Source of the DNA: Acidobacteriota bacterium
GTDB lineage: Bacteria; Acidobacteriota; Terriglobia; Acidiferrales; UBA7541
Assembly (NCBI GenBank): GCA_003224525.1
Contig: QHZB01000178.1
Location: forward strand, 1-55,583
Direction of reading: 5' to 3'
Length of the DNA: 55,583 nucleotides
Part shown: positions 11,795 to 20,079 of the stretch, piece by piece
Layout: every line of letters starts with the position of its first letter
Position numbering within the stretch: the stretch's first letter is position 1
Notes under the pieces: model-generated
The model's input: only the letters and a program-made list of their open reading frames with translations
What the model was told of the DNA's origin: nothing
Databases searched by the model: none
Position numbers and translations under genes: made by a program

Positions 11795-12286
11795 TTAGAA
11801 CGGAATATCTTCGTCGGAAATTTCCGGACCGCCGCCGGAAGGAGCGCCACCTCCGCTCCCACCGTAAGAATCCTCGGCAGGTGCGACATGGCTTTCCATG
11901 TCATCGCCGCTGGAACGCGCTGCTGCGCCGCCACCGCCGCCAGCTGCAGCGCCTTCGGCGCGGCTACCCAGCATGCGGAAGTTGCTGACAACGATTTCAA
12001 AGCTGGTGCGCTTCTGGCCTTCCTTGTCCTGCCATTCGCGGGACTGGATGCGGCCTTCGACGAAGATTAGCGAGCCCTTCTTGAGATATTGCTGGGCGAT
12101 TTCGGCTTGTTTGCCCCAGACGACGATCTTGTGCCACTCGGTGCGCTTCTGGCGCTCCCCGTTTTTGTCTTTGTAAGACTCATCCGTGGCCATGGAAAAA
12201 TTTGCGACGGCCTGGCCGCCGCCGGTGTAGCGCGTTTCTGGATCGCGGCCCAAACGGCCGACAAGAATGACTTTGTTGACAGACAT
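11795..12286 (-). CDS. ssb: Single-stranded DNA-binding protein
   Basis: A 163-residue SSB. The OB fold covers about residues 1-110 (SVNKVILVGRLGRDPETRY, ANFSMATDE, WHKIVVWGKQAE, LIFVEGRIQSREW). A Gly/Ala/Ser-rich linker follows, and the conserved acidic tip ISDEDIPF ends the protein, the usual docking tail for repair and replication partners. The ATG at 12286 is the start that fits the family. The oxidoreductase gene begins one base after the stop, so the two are likely read from one transcript. Confidence 0.97.
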   Translation of the reverse strand: MSVNKVILVGRLGRDPETRYTGGGQAVANFSMATDESYKDKNGERQKRTEWHKIVVWGKQAEIAQQYLKKGSLIFVEGRIQSREWQDKEGQKRTSFEIVVSNFRMLGSRAEGAAAGGGGGAAARSSGDDMESHVAPAEDSYGGSGGGAPSGGGPEISDEDIPF

Positions 12287-12451
12287 GAACGAATGCCCCC
12301 TGCGACGGAGAAGATAACATGCGAGGAAGGAAAAGGGAAATAAAGGCGAAGACAAGAGTCGGACAGCGCAAGGAAAAGCGGCCAAGCGCGAAGGTAAACC
12401 GAATTGACAATCCTCCGGAGCCAGCCTAACGTTCCTCATCCGTTTTGGCGA

Positions 12452-14023
12452 ATGGAGGTTTTCACCGTGCACAGAAAGAAAATCGTTTGGTTGATGCTGC
12501 TCACTGGCGTTTTCGTAGTGATATTCGCGGCGCGGAACAGCACGAGCCCGGACCAAAAACCCGCGCGTGCAGCCACATCGCCGACGGGAATTTTCGAAGG
12601 TTTCGGCGACGTCGGAACGGTTCTTCACGCGGGGTCCGTGGAATACGACGCACCGAAACGGAGCTACACGATTGCCGGCAGTGGCGAAAATATGTGGTTC
12701 GCTAGCGATGCTTTCCAGTTCGCGTGGAAGAAAGTGTCCGGCGACGTGACGCTGACCGCGGACATCTCCTTTCTCGGCAAAGGCATGAACGAACATCGCA
12801 AGGCGGTGCTCATGATCCGGCAAAGCCTCGACGCGGATTCGCCTTACGCGGACGCGGCGCTGCACGGCAGCGGTTTGACTTCGCTGCAGTATCGCGAGGA
12901 GAAAACCGCCGCTACGCACGAAATCCAGGCCAACATTTCCGCGCCTGCGCGGTTGCGAATTGAAAAGCGCGGCGCTTACTTTTCACTGTGGCTCGCGGAC
13001 GAAAAGAGCGAATTTCAGTTGGCGAGCGGATCCACGCGGATAGCATTGAAGGAGCCGTTTTATGTGGGAATCGGGGTATGCAGCCACGATAAAGACGTGG
13101 TGGAAAAGGCGGTGTTCTCGAATGTCGAATTGAAGGCGGCAGAGCCTGCAGCCACCGCCGCTTCCGCTTACACACTTTACAGTACGCTCGAAATCATTAC
13201 CGTCGCTTCCACGGACCGTCGCGCGATTTACGCTGCTCCGGAGCGGTTCGAGGCGCCCAACTGGATGCCGGATGGAAAGACTCTGCTCTTCAACAGGAAC
13301 GGACGCATCGAGAAGATTGCCGTGAAGGGCGGGACTCCGCAGATCCTGGACACTGGATTTGCGACGCGCTGCAACAACGACCACGGTATTTCTCCGGACG
13401 GCAAACAACTGGTGATCAGCGACAGCTCGCAGGAGGAGCATCGCTCTCTTGTGTATATCGTGCCGATCGGCGGCGGCGCGCCCCGACGCATCACGCAGAA
13501 ATCTCCGTCGTACTGGCATGGGTGGTCGCCGGACGGAAAAACGCTGGCGTTCGTCGGCGAGAGGAACGGCGAATTTGATATCTACGCGATTCCCGCTGCC
13601 GGGGGCGAGGAGACGCAACTTACGACTGCCAAGGGACTGGACGATGGCCCTGAATATACGCCTGATGGCAAATACATTTATTTCAACACGGAGCGCACCG
13701 GGCACATGCAGATCTGGCGGATGCGGGCCGATGGAAGCGAGCAGGAACAGGTCACGTTTGGCGATGGCAACGATTGGTTTCCACACATTTCGCCGGATGG
13801 GCAACAGATGGTGTTCGTGACTTACGACGCGAGCGTGAAGGGCCATCCAGAGAACAAGGACGTGATGCTGCGGACGATGTCACTGAAAGACAACAAGATT
13901 ACCGTGCTGGCGAAATTGTTTGGCGGGCAGGGGACGATGAACGTGCCCTCGTGGTCGCCGGATGGGAAGCAGTTCGCGTTTGTCAGCTATCAGTTGGTGC
14001 CCTCTGGAAACGCCGGGAAATGA
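12452..14023 (+). CDS. Membrane-anchored TolB/PD40-type beta-propeller protein with lectin-like N-terminal domain
   Basis: A 523-residue protein. An N-terminal signal anchor ([18 protein letters not shown]) is followed by a concanavalin/DUF1349-like beta domain (about residues 45-225, with FEGFGDVG and [12 protein letters not shown]). A WD40-like PD40 propeller comes next, with repeated PDGK units ([63 protein letters not shown]). The ATG at 12452 is chosen because it directly precedes the basic-hydrophobic leader; the frame is open from 12404. The protein is exported and probably binds protein or polysaccharide, but it has no recognisable catalytic motif. Confidence 0.8.
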   Translation: MEVFTVHRKKIVWLMLLTGVFVVIFAARNSTSPDQKPARAATSPTGIFEGFGDVGTVLHAGSVEYDAPKRSYTIAGSGENMWFASDAFQFAWKKVSGDVTLTADISFLGKGMNEHRKAVLMIRQSLDADSPYADAALHGSGLTSLQYREEKTAATHEIQANISAPARLRIEKRGAYFSLWLADEKSEFQLASGSTRIALKEPFYVGIGVCSHDKDVVEKAVFSNVELKAAEPAATAASAYTLYSTLEIITVASTDRRAIYAAPERFEAPNWMPDGKTLLFNRNGRIEKIAVKGGTPQILDTGFATRCNNDHGISPDGKQLVISDSSQEEHRSLVYIVPIGGGAPRRITQKSPSYWHGWSPDGKTLAFVGERNGEFDIYAIPAAGGEETQLTTAKGLDDGPEYTPDGKYIYFNTERTGHMQIWRMRADGSEQEQVTFGDGNDWFPHISPDGQQMVFVTYDASVKGHPENKDVMLRTMSLKDNKITVLAKLFGGQGTMNVPSWSPDGKQFAFVSYQLVPSGNAGK

Positions 14024-14048
14024 GCGGAGATCGCGAAGCGTCCGCAGG

Positions 14049-14093
14049 ATTGAAAGTCGAAGCGGAGAAAATCCTCACCCCTGAAGGGGTGAG
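14049..14093. repeat. Composite short repeat: TTGAAAGTCGAAGCGGAG unit plus 9-bp palindrome
   Basis: A TTGAAAGTCGAAGCGGAG unit related to those in leuS and before exbD is followed by CTCACCCCT-GA-AGGGGTGAG (14074-14093), a perfect 9-bp inverted repeat with a two-base spacer. There is no T-run after it, so it looks more like a dispersed palindromic element than a terminator, although it lies just after the propeller gene. The rest of the gap up to 14263 shows nothing recognisable. Confidence 0.5.
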
Positions 14094-14263
14094 CTACAGG
14101 GGCGTCGAATTGCGGTTTAGTTAACTATGACCGGACCCCATCCCAAGTCAAGAGTCAAGAAAAATTTGCGGACGAGAGTGAGTCACTTGATAAGCACATT
14201 AATCAGGGCTTTGGAATTTTGCCAGTTTCGCTGAATTAGTCGACAAAGTCGCAGGGGCGACGA

Positions 14264-15076
14264 TTACTTGGTGCAATGCTGGTTTAGAAATCCGAAAACG
14301 TCTTCGGCCCAGACGTCCGATCCAAAGTAGCCAAAGCTGTGGCCGTCCCGAGGGGACTCGCCGTAGGGAGGATAAATCTTCAGTTTGTACGTCTTGCTCA
14401 CCAAGTTCATCTCTGCTGAGAGCGTCTTGCTTGGCGACAGGTCAAAATCGTTAGCGTGAAAAAAGAAGATAGGTGCTTTTGCATTTCGCACTGCGCGAGT
14501 CATAAGCGACTGTAACTCAGGAGCCTGCGCCCAACTCTGAGCGCCCCCCGCAGAATCGATCCCCGCACAATATCCTCCTCGTTCTACTCCCAGCACAGTT
14601 TCGACGCCACCAAACGAGTTTCCCGCCACCGCGATGCGACTCGATTGAACGAAACTCTGTTTTCGCAACCACGCTAGGGCTGCGAACTGATCGTTCAAAT
14701 GATCCGTCTCCAATAACCGCACCATCGTTGCGGCAGCCGCAGAGAGGCCTCCGGCTTTCTCGGCAGCCGCGATCTGATCGCCAATATACGGACCTGCCGA
14801 GGCACTCAATCCCTGCCCCCGCCGGTAAGGTCCAAAGAATACCCATCCATGGCTTGCGAACACTGGACCCAGCGCGGCGAATGCCTCCTTACTCATCATG
14901 CCCGGCGCGCTTCCGTGGTTATAAATAACTGCGGGAAAGGGTCCAGTCCCTTCGGGTTTATAGAGCACTCCGTGCAGAGTAATCTCTCCACTTGGAAATG
15001 TGACGGTTTCTGCCACAGCCAAAACTGAAGGTAAAAGCAATAGTGCGAACAGGGCGGAAAAATAAGGTTTAGTCAT
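14264..15076 (-). CDS. Secreted alpha/beta hydrolase (dienelactone-hydrolase-like)
   Basis: A 270-residue protein with a clear signal peptide (FSALFALLLLPSVLAVAE). The alpha/beta-hydrolase core has an oxyanion region VIYNHGSAPG, the nucleophile elbow GNSFGG, an acid near FFHANDFDLSPS and the catalytic His in RDGHSFGYF. It should hydrolyse ester-like or related substrates in the periplasm; the substrate is unknown. It stands alone between two gaps and is transcribed against the propeller gene. Confidence 0.82.
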   Translation of the reverse strand: MTKPYFSALFALLLLPSVLAVAETVTFPSGEITLHGVLYKPEGTGPFPAVIYNHGSAPGMMSKEAFAALGPVFASHGWVFFGPYRRGQGLSASAGPYIGDQIAAAEKAGGLSAAAATMVRLLETDHLNDQFAALAWLRKQSFVQSSRIAVAGNSFGGVETVLGVERGGYCAGIDSAGGAQSWAQAPELQSLMTRAVRNAKAPIFFFHANDFDLSPSKTLSAEMNLVSKTYKLKIYPPYGESPRDGHSFGYFGSDVWAEDVFGFLNQHCTK

Positions 15077-15473
15077 TTTTGTATCAACTTAGCTCAAACC
15101 ATCATTCATCGGTGCTCTGTGAAGTCGAACTGATGCTCATGTTCGCTGAGACCGGGCGACATGCGCAAGCACGGACCCAAAGTCCCGATAAGTCTTAGGT
15201 TTATCGGAAACTGATCCTCCTGCTAGAGCAAATTGCAGACTCTCCGCCCCTTTTCTCTAGAGGTCGCCGGACGCGAGGGAGTTCCTGACGACGCCCGAAG
15301 CTCCAAATTTGAACCCCGTGGCAGATTGGGAACGCGGACGAGAGGCGGCGTTGTGCGCATGAAACCTGCGGTTTACTCTAAATAGGCAATCATCTGTGGC
15401 AATTCGCCAGGTGTCCCGGTGCAGGGGAAATGGTATGCAAGCGCAGGCCGGTTCACGGAGAACAGGATTGGTT
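15077..15473. other. Gap of about 400 bp without a recognised gene
   Basis: Both strands hold only short open frames. It must contain the promoter of the hydrolase (minus) and perhaps that of the 2Fe-2S protein (plus). No clear -10/-35 pair, hairpin or RNA gene was recognised. Confidence 0.5.
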
Positions 15474-15794
15474 ATGTCGGAACCCTTCCGTCCTTATGAG
15501 AAGCTCGTGGAGATCTCGGTCTTCGGGAAAAAGTTTCAGGTGCCGGAGCGGAATTCGCTATTGAGATGTTTCCAGTTCATCAGCCCGGAAACGATTCCTT
15601 ATGGGCGCTTCTGCTGGAATCAGGATTGCCAGTATTGCCGGGTGACGTGTCAACTGCCGGATGAGGACGAACCGCACGAGATGCTGAGCTGCAAGTTCAT
15701 CGTGATGCGCGGGATGGAGATCACCGAGCTGAGCCAGGAATTGAAGTGGTGCCTGCGCGCGAAGCTGCCGTCGGACACGCCGGTTTCTTCTTGA
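15474..15794 (+). CDS. Small (2Fe-2S)-ferredoxin-like protein
   Basis: A 106-residue protein with C-x4-C-x2-C (CWNQDCQYC) followed by another cysteine (VTC) and, after about 19 residues, LSCKF. This fits a plant-type [2Fe-2S] ferredoxin fold in which the early part (VEISVFGKKFQVPERNSLL) gives the first beta strands. The ATG at 15474 starts MSEPFRP; the frame is open further upstream but without similarity. The redox partner is unknown. Function is inferred from the cysteine pattern. Confidence 0.65.
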   Translation: MSEPFRPYEKLVEISVFGKKFQVPERNSLLRCFQFISPETIPYGRFCWNQDCQYCRVTCQLPDEDEPHEMLSCKFIVMRGMEITELSQELKWCLRAKLPSDTPVSS

Positions 15795-15795
15795 G

Positions 15796-15825
15796 TTTTC
15801 AGTTGCCGGTTTTCAGTGGTCAGTG
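15796..15825. repeat. TTTTCAGTTG/TTTTCAGTGGTCAGTG mini-repeat
   Basis: TTTTCAGTTGCCGG is followed by TTTTCAGTGGTCAGTG, a direct repeat of a CAGT(T/G)-type unit just after the stop of the 2Fe-2S gene. It resembles low-complexity intergenic repeats common in bacterial genomes. No function is claimed. Confidence 0.35.
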
Positions 15826-15961
15826 AAGATTAGGAGAGGGAAGAGCCGGGGTAGTCTAGAGAGTGAATTGCCACGGTTTGCCTTACAGTCTGGCTTCCAC
15901 GAACACCACTCCTACTGGAATTGCAGTCGCGGCGACATTCCACTACATTTTGAAGTACGAC

Positions 15962-16546
15962 ATGACCAACTCGAAGGCATTGGTGTGCGACGGATGTGGG
16001 CAGGAGGCGTCGGCGGAACACATTGAGCGGCGGCTGCGGCGCCTGGAATGGACGACGCGGTACCGGCCAGTGCATATCAACACGCTGGTGCTGGGGGCTT
16101 TCTCTCCACAGGAGGAGAAGGATTTTCTGTATGCGCCGGGAGGAGAGTTCCACGGGGAAGCGGCCCATCTGCTGGACGCGCTGGGGATCTCCTCGGCAGG
16201 AAAAGCGGCGGAGGGGGTGCACGCGGAGTTTCAAAGGGCGGGATTTTTTCTGACCCATGTACTGGAATGTCCGCTAGACAGGGATGCTGGACAAGGAGCT
16301 GAGGCTGCGGCGTTGCTGGCACAGCGCCTCCAACCTGTGGCTACAAGGATTCGCAGGTCGCTGAAACCCAAGCGAGTGGTATTGATCTCGCAAGCGTTGC
16401 GGCCGATTCTGGAGAAAATTCTGGCGTTGGAGTTGGGTTGTCCAGTCGTGTTGGACAACGGCAAGCTCTTCGAATTCGATGGTCCTGCACCGGGGAATTC
16501 GGTTGCAAGGTTCAGAGAGGCGCTCGCGGGCCCCGCGGGGGACTGA
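15962..16546 (+). CDS. Divergent uracil-DNA-glycosylase-superfamily-like protein with N-terminal cysteine pair
   Basis: A 194-residue protein not recognised with certainty. It starts with a zinc-ribbon-like CDGCG. The order of elements recalls the UDG superfamily: a strand and loop INTLVLGAFSPQEEKDF in the place of the GEAPG loop, EFHGEAAHLLDALGI like the fVGraGqlLd helix, FFLTHVLECPL like the TnvvkCrP strand, and LKPKRVVLISQAL like the kPkvvvaLG strand. The catalytic residues are not clearly conserved, so activity is doubtful. The ATG at 15962 keeps the CxxC; a GTG at 15863 is possible. Confidence 0.45.
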   Translation: MTNSKALVCDGCGQEASAEHIERRLRRLEWTTRYRPVHINTLVLGAFSPQEEKDFLYAPGGEFHGEAAHLLDALGISSAGKAAEGVHAEFQRAGFFLTHVLECPLDRDAGQGAEAAALLAQRLQPVATRIRRSLKPKRVVLISQALRPILEKILALELGCPVVLDNGKLFEFDGPAPGNSVARFREALAGPAGD

Positions 16547-16623
16547 CCTATTGGGCAGGCGTGAGCTGCCCGTTAGGAGTAGAACTTGTGACACTCGGAG
16601 CAGGTAGACGACCCTTTTAAGTG

Positions 16624-16632
16624 TGGTAGAAT
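16624..16632 (+). promoter_or_regulatory. Extended -10 promoter element (TGgTAGAAT) before ccmE
   Basis: TG at 16624-16625, one base, then TAGAAT at 16627-16632, giving a leader of about 35 bases before the ccmE ATG. This is the best candidate promoter for the cytochrome c maturation operon. No clear -35 box was seen. Confidence 0.45.
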
Positions 16633-16673
16633 CATACCCATCGCCGGATTGAGGGCGTTGTAGGAGTACTACC

Positions 16674-17111
16674 ATGAAGAAGCAAGCAAAGTTTGGCGTA
16701 GGAATCGGCGTAATCGTAGCTGCGATGGGCTTTCTGGCGTGGCTCGGCTACGGACAAAGCAAGACGTACTATCACACCATCGCCGAACTTCCGACGCTGA
16801 CGGGTTCCGCGAAAAGCCAGCGCATGCGCGTCGGCGGCACCGTCGCCCCCGGTAGTATTCACCACGTTACCGGCCGGATTGATTTTGTGCTGGAAGGGGA
16901 AGGGAAGACCCTGCCGGTCAGTTACATCGGCAGCGATCCGTTGCCGGATACTTTTGTAGACAAGTCCCAGGCCCTGGTGGAGGGCCACCCCAACGCGGAC
17001 GGCCGATTTGTCGCCGAGGTAGTTCAAGCTAAATGCGCTTCCAAGTATGAGGCAGCACCGGGAGGCACCGGTGGAGCCGCAGCAAGTTCGGCCCAGCGAA
17101 CCAGCATGTAA
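16674..17111 (+). CDS. ccmE: Cytochrome c maturation heme chaperone CcmE, C-x3-Y type
   Basis: Periplasmic, membrane-anchored heme carrier of System I. The 145-residue protein has an N-terminal helix (FGVGIGVIVAAMGFLAWLGY) and a beta barrel with RMRVGGTVAPGSI and LPVSYIGSDPLPDTF, as in the family. The heme-binding site is CASKY, a C-x3-Y form, instead of the common H-x3-Y; cysteine-type CcmE proteins are known from some other bacteria and archaea. It heads the ccm cluster, 36 bases before ccmF, and carries a Gly/Ala/Ser-rich tail. Confidence 0.9.
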   Translation: MKKQAKFGVGIGVIVAAMGFLAWLGYGQSKTYYHTIAELPTLTGSAKSQRMRVGGTVAPGSIHHVTGRIDFVLEGEGKTLPVSYIGSDPLPDTFVDKSQALVEGHPNADGRFVAEVVQAKCASKYEAAPGGTGGAAASSAQRTSM

Positions 17112-17147
17112 CGCACCCGGGATCGCCGGGGGAGGGGCGGGGTCGCC

Positions 17148-19205
17148 ATGGATATATTCGGATCTTTTGCACTTGTCTTAGCGTTTGTATGCGCGGTGTA
17201 TGCGTTTGGCGGTGGCATCGCAGCGATTTTCACGCGCCATCCGCTGCTAATCAAGAGCACCCGGCAGGCCGGCATGGCCACCTGCGCTCTGATTTTTCTC
17301 GCAACATTCAGTCTCGAATACCTGTTCTTCAGCGACAATTTTGCCAACGCGTACGTGGTGGCGCATAGCAATCGCGACCTGTCGACATTTTATAAGGTAG
17401 CCGCGCTGTGGTCTGGGCAGGAAGGTTCGCTGCTGTTCTGGAGCTTCCTGCTGGCCGTTTATGTTTTATCCGTATTGATCACCTACCGGAACAAAAATGG
17501 CGAGTTGATGCCGTACGTCGGGGTAGTGATGGCCGGCGTGCAGATTTTCTTCCTGACGCTGAATAACTTCGTTGCCAGCCCATTCAAAGCGTTGGCGTTG
17601 CCGGGAGCGGATGGGGTGATGAACTACGTTGCGCGGGCCGACGGCAGCGGATTGAATCCGCTGCTGCAATACCCAGAAATGGTGATCCACCCGCCGAATC
17701 TGTATTCGGGATACACCGGCTTCACGATTCCGTTCGCTTTTGCGCTGGGCGCGCTGCTGGCCCGCTACCCAGGCGAGAAATGGATTCATCTGACGCGCAA
17801 GTGGACCATGATTGCGTGGATGTTTCAGTCCATGGGAATCTTGCTGGGCGCCCACTGGGCGTATGCGGTGCTCGGCTGGGGCGGTTACTGGGGCTGGGAT
17901 CCGGTTGAGAACGCGTCGTTCTTGCCGTGGCTGACGGGCACGGCATTTCTGCACTCCGTGATGATGCAGGAGAAGCGCGGCATGATGAAGGTCTGGAATG
18001 TGTGGCTGGTGTTTTGCACTTTCCTGCTCTGTATCCTCGGGACGTTTCTGACGCGCAGCGGCATCGTCAGCTCGGTGCATGCCTTCGCGCAATCCAGCAT
18101 CGGTAGCTGGTTCGTGGGCTTTCTGGTGGTTATCATTGCGGTGTGCTTCGGGGCGTATTTGAAGAATCGCGACTACCTGAAGAGCGAGAATCAACTGGAT
18201 TCGATCGTTTCGCGCGAATCGAGCTTTCTGTTCAACAATCTGATCCTTCTGGTGTCCTGCGTGGCGATTCTTTCGGGCACACTCTTTCCGGTTTTTTCCG
18301 AATGGATTACCGGCGACCGCATCAGCGTGGGCGCTCCGTTCTTTAATAAGGTGAATATCCCCACCGGGCTGCTGCTCCTGTTTCTGACGGGAGTGGGGCC
18401 GCTGCTGGCGTGGCGGAAGACCTCGACGGAAAGCCTGAAGCGGAATTTTGGCTGGCCGCTGGGAATTGGGCTGGCTGCAGGCGTGGTCGCGCTGATTTTC
18501 GGCTTCCGGGAAATCTATTCGTGGGTTTGCCTGATTCTGTGCGTGTTTGTCGCGTCGACGGTGGGGCTGGAGTTCTATCGCGGCGCGAAAGTGATTCGCG
18601 CCCGATCGGGCGCTTCGTATTTGGCATCCGCGGTGGACCTCACGATGCGCAATACGCGGCGTTACGGCGGCTATATCGTTCATATGGGGATGGTGTTCGT
18701 CTTTATCGGGTTGGCCGGCACGGCGTTTAACCGCGATCTGCAAAAAGATATGCGGCCGGGCCAAACGATGCAGATCGGGACATACACATTGCTGCTGCAA
18801 GGCTTCGACACCAAGCCGGAGAAAAATTACACCGCGCAACGGATGAATGTCGAAGTGCTGCGTGACAACAAGCCGGTCATGATGCTTTATCCGGAAAAAC
18901 GGCACTTCTCGACGAATGAGCAGAACGGCACCATGGTGGCGATCTATTCGACACTCAAGGAAGATTTGTACGTGGTCTATGCGGGAGATAGTCCGGATAC
19001 GCAACTGCCGGTGCTGCATGCCTATCTAAACCCGTTAGTGAAGTGGATCTGGCTGGGGGGAGCGGTGGTGGTCCTTGGAACGCTGGTGGCGATGTTGCCG
19101 AATCGCCGTGCCGTGCTGGTGCTCGCGGGCGCCCAGCAGCCGGCCGCGCAGCCACTGACGCATGGACTTGCCCCGTCTGTTACATTGCGAGAGGGCCATG
19201 ACTAG
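17148..19205 (+). CDS. ccmF: Cytochrome c heme lyase subunit CcmF
   Basis: Large polytopic inner-membrane protein (685 residues) that attaches heme from CcmE to apocytochrome c. The periplasmic heme-handling WWD domain is visible as WGGYWGWDPVENASFLPW, and conserved histidine-containing loops include HPPNLYSGYTG and LLGAHWAYAVLGWGG. Many transmembrane helices are evident, with a soluble C-terminal loop before the last helix. Length fits the family. It overlaps the next gene by eight bases, indicating translational coupling. Confidence 0.96.
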   Translation: MDIFGSFALVLAFVCAVYAFGGGIAAIFTRHPLLIKSTRQAGMATCALIFLATFSLEYLFFSDNFANAYVVAHSNRDLSTFYKVAALWSGQEGSLLFWSFLLAVYVLSVLITYRNKNGELMPYVGVVMAGVQIFFLTLNNFVASPFKALALPGADGVMNYVARADGSGLNPLLQYPEMVIHPPNLYSGYTGFTIPFAFALGALLARYPGEKWIHLTRKWTMIAWMFQSMGILLGAHWAYAVLGWGGYWGWDPVENASFLPWLTGTAFLHSVMMQEKRGMMKVWNVWLVFCTFLLCILGTFLTRSGIVSSVHAFAQSSIGSWFVGFLVVIIAVCFGAYLKNRDYLKSENQLDSIVSRESSFLFNNLILLVSCVAILSGTLFPVFSEWITGDRISVGAPFFNKVNIPTGLLLLFLTGVGPLLAWRKTSTESLKRNFGWPLGIGLAAGVVALIFGFREIYSWVCLILCVFVASTVGLEFYRGAKVIRARSGASYLASAVDLTMRNTRRYGGYIVHMGMVFVFIGLAGTAFNRDLQKDMRPGQTMQIGTYTLLLQGFDTKPEKNYTAQRMNVEVLRDNKPVMMLYPEKRHFSTNEQNGTMVAIYSTLKEDLYVVYAGDSPDTQLPVLHAYLNPLVKWIWLGGAVVVLGTLVAMLPNRRAVLVLAGAQQPAAQPLTHGLAPSVTLREGHD

Positions 19206-19707
19206 AGTCCGCCAATACGCCGCGGTTTTCGTCATTCTGTTGCTAGCGACCTTGCCGCTTACCATCACGCCCGCTGTTGCGCAACAGACCGACCACGCCA
19301 AGCAGCTTGGAGGCAAGCTGATCTGCGGCGTGGGCACAACGATTTGCAATTGCAAACAAATCCTGACGCAGTGCAACCACGTTGGATGCATGAACTCCGG
19401 CATGATGCTGAAGACTCTGGACGAGAAAGTGGCTAAGGGTGATCCCGACGAAAACATCCTGCAGAGTTTCGTGCAGGAATTCGGTACGGCAGTTCTTTCC
19501 GAGCCGCCCAAAACCGGCTTCACTTTGATCGCTTGGATACTTCCGAGCTTTTATTTGCTATTGGGAACTGGCTTGGTGATTTTTGTGATTTCACGCTGGC
19601 GAAAGCGCCCGGCTCACGTAGCCTCGCTCGCTGGAGGCGCCCCAGGCATTTCCGCCGAATTGTTAGAGCGTGCCAGGGCGCAGGCTTCGCGCGAGACTCA
19701 GGACTAA
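19198..19707 (+). CDS. ccmH: CcmH-like cytochrome c biogenesis thiol protein with unusual cysteine motif
   Basis: A 169-residue protein: signal segment (YAAVFVILLLATLPLTITPA), a helical periplasmic domain, and a transmembrane helix near the end (FTLIAWILPSFYLLLGTGLV). Context and architecture are those of CcmH/CcmL, which reduces apocytochrome cysteines. The expected LRCxxC motif is replaced by LICGVGTTICNCKQ, and two more cysteines follow (LTQCNHVGC), so five cysteines lie within 24 residues. The ATG at 19198 lies inside the end of ccmF; the longer reading frame only shadows ccmF. Confidence 0.8.
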   Translation: MTRVRQYAAVFVILLLATLPLTITPAVAQQTDHAKQLGGKLICGVGTTICNCKQILTQCNHVGCMNSGMMLKTLDEKVAKGDPDENILQSFVQEFGTAVLSEPPKTGFTLIAWILPSFYLLLGTGLVIFVISRWRKRPAHVASLAGGAPGISAELLERARAQASRETQD

Positions 19708-20079
19708 ATGATGCCTGCACTTTATACATCCGCGCTATTTGTAATCGGCTCCGGGGATTGGGCGGTGCTGGGCGCATGCTTGGCCCTGGCCGTCGCCGTG
19801 ATGCTTTTCGTATTTTATATTCAGCCGGATGCTTCGGATCTTGCCCCGCACCGGACAAAGCTAGATCAATTGCTGGAGCGTCGCGACGCCCTCTACGACA
19901 ATCTGCGCGACCTGCGTTTTGAGTATCGTTCCGGAAAATACTCGGAAGGTGACTTCGAAGCGATGAAGACGGCACTCGAGAATGAGGCGGCACTGGTGCT
20001 CGCGGAGATCGATCAGGTGACGGATGCGCAAGTGCGGCGGCCGCGCGGGACGCGCCCGGCTGACGGGAGCGCACAATGA
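19708..20079 (+). CDS. CcmI-like short membrane protein
   Basis: A 123-residue protein beginning right after the ccmH stop. It has one N-terminal transmembrane helix (WAVLGACLALAVAVMLFVFY) and a charged helical segment (LLERRDALYDNLRDLRFEYRSGKYSEGDFEAMK), resembling the N-terminal membrane/coiled-coil part of CcmI (also the N-terminus of long CcmH). The TPR part that binds apocytochromes in full-length CcmI is absent. It probably helps present apocytochrome c to CcmF/CcmH. Its stop overlaps the next ATG. Confidence 0.6.
   Translation: MMPALYTSALFVIGSGDWAVLGACLALAVAVMLFVFYIQPDASDLAPHRTKLDQLLERRDALYDNLRDLRFEYRSGKYSEGDFEAMKTALENEAALVLAEIDQVTDAQVRRPRGTRPADGSAQ

Noticed and set aside
11794-12000. 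N-terminal 69 residues of the longest oxidoreductase frame
   Set aside because: This part is only the ssb gene in another frame; the GTG at 11793 gives the normal start.
14127-14231. Possible 34-residue ORF after the propeller gene
   Set aside because: No ribosome-binding site, no similarity, and a simple AGTCAAGA direct repeat inside.
17466-19019. Minus-strand 517-residue frame inside ccmF
   Set aside because: Antisense to ccmF; composition dominated by His/Arg/Gln as expected from a shadow.
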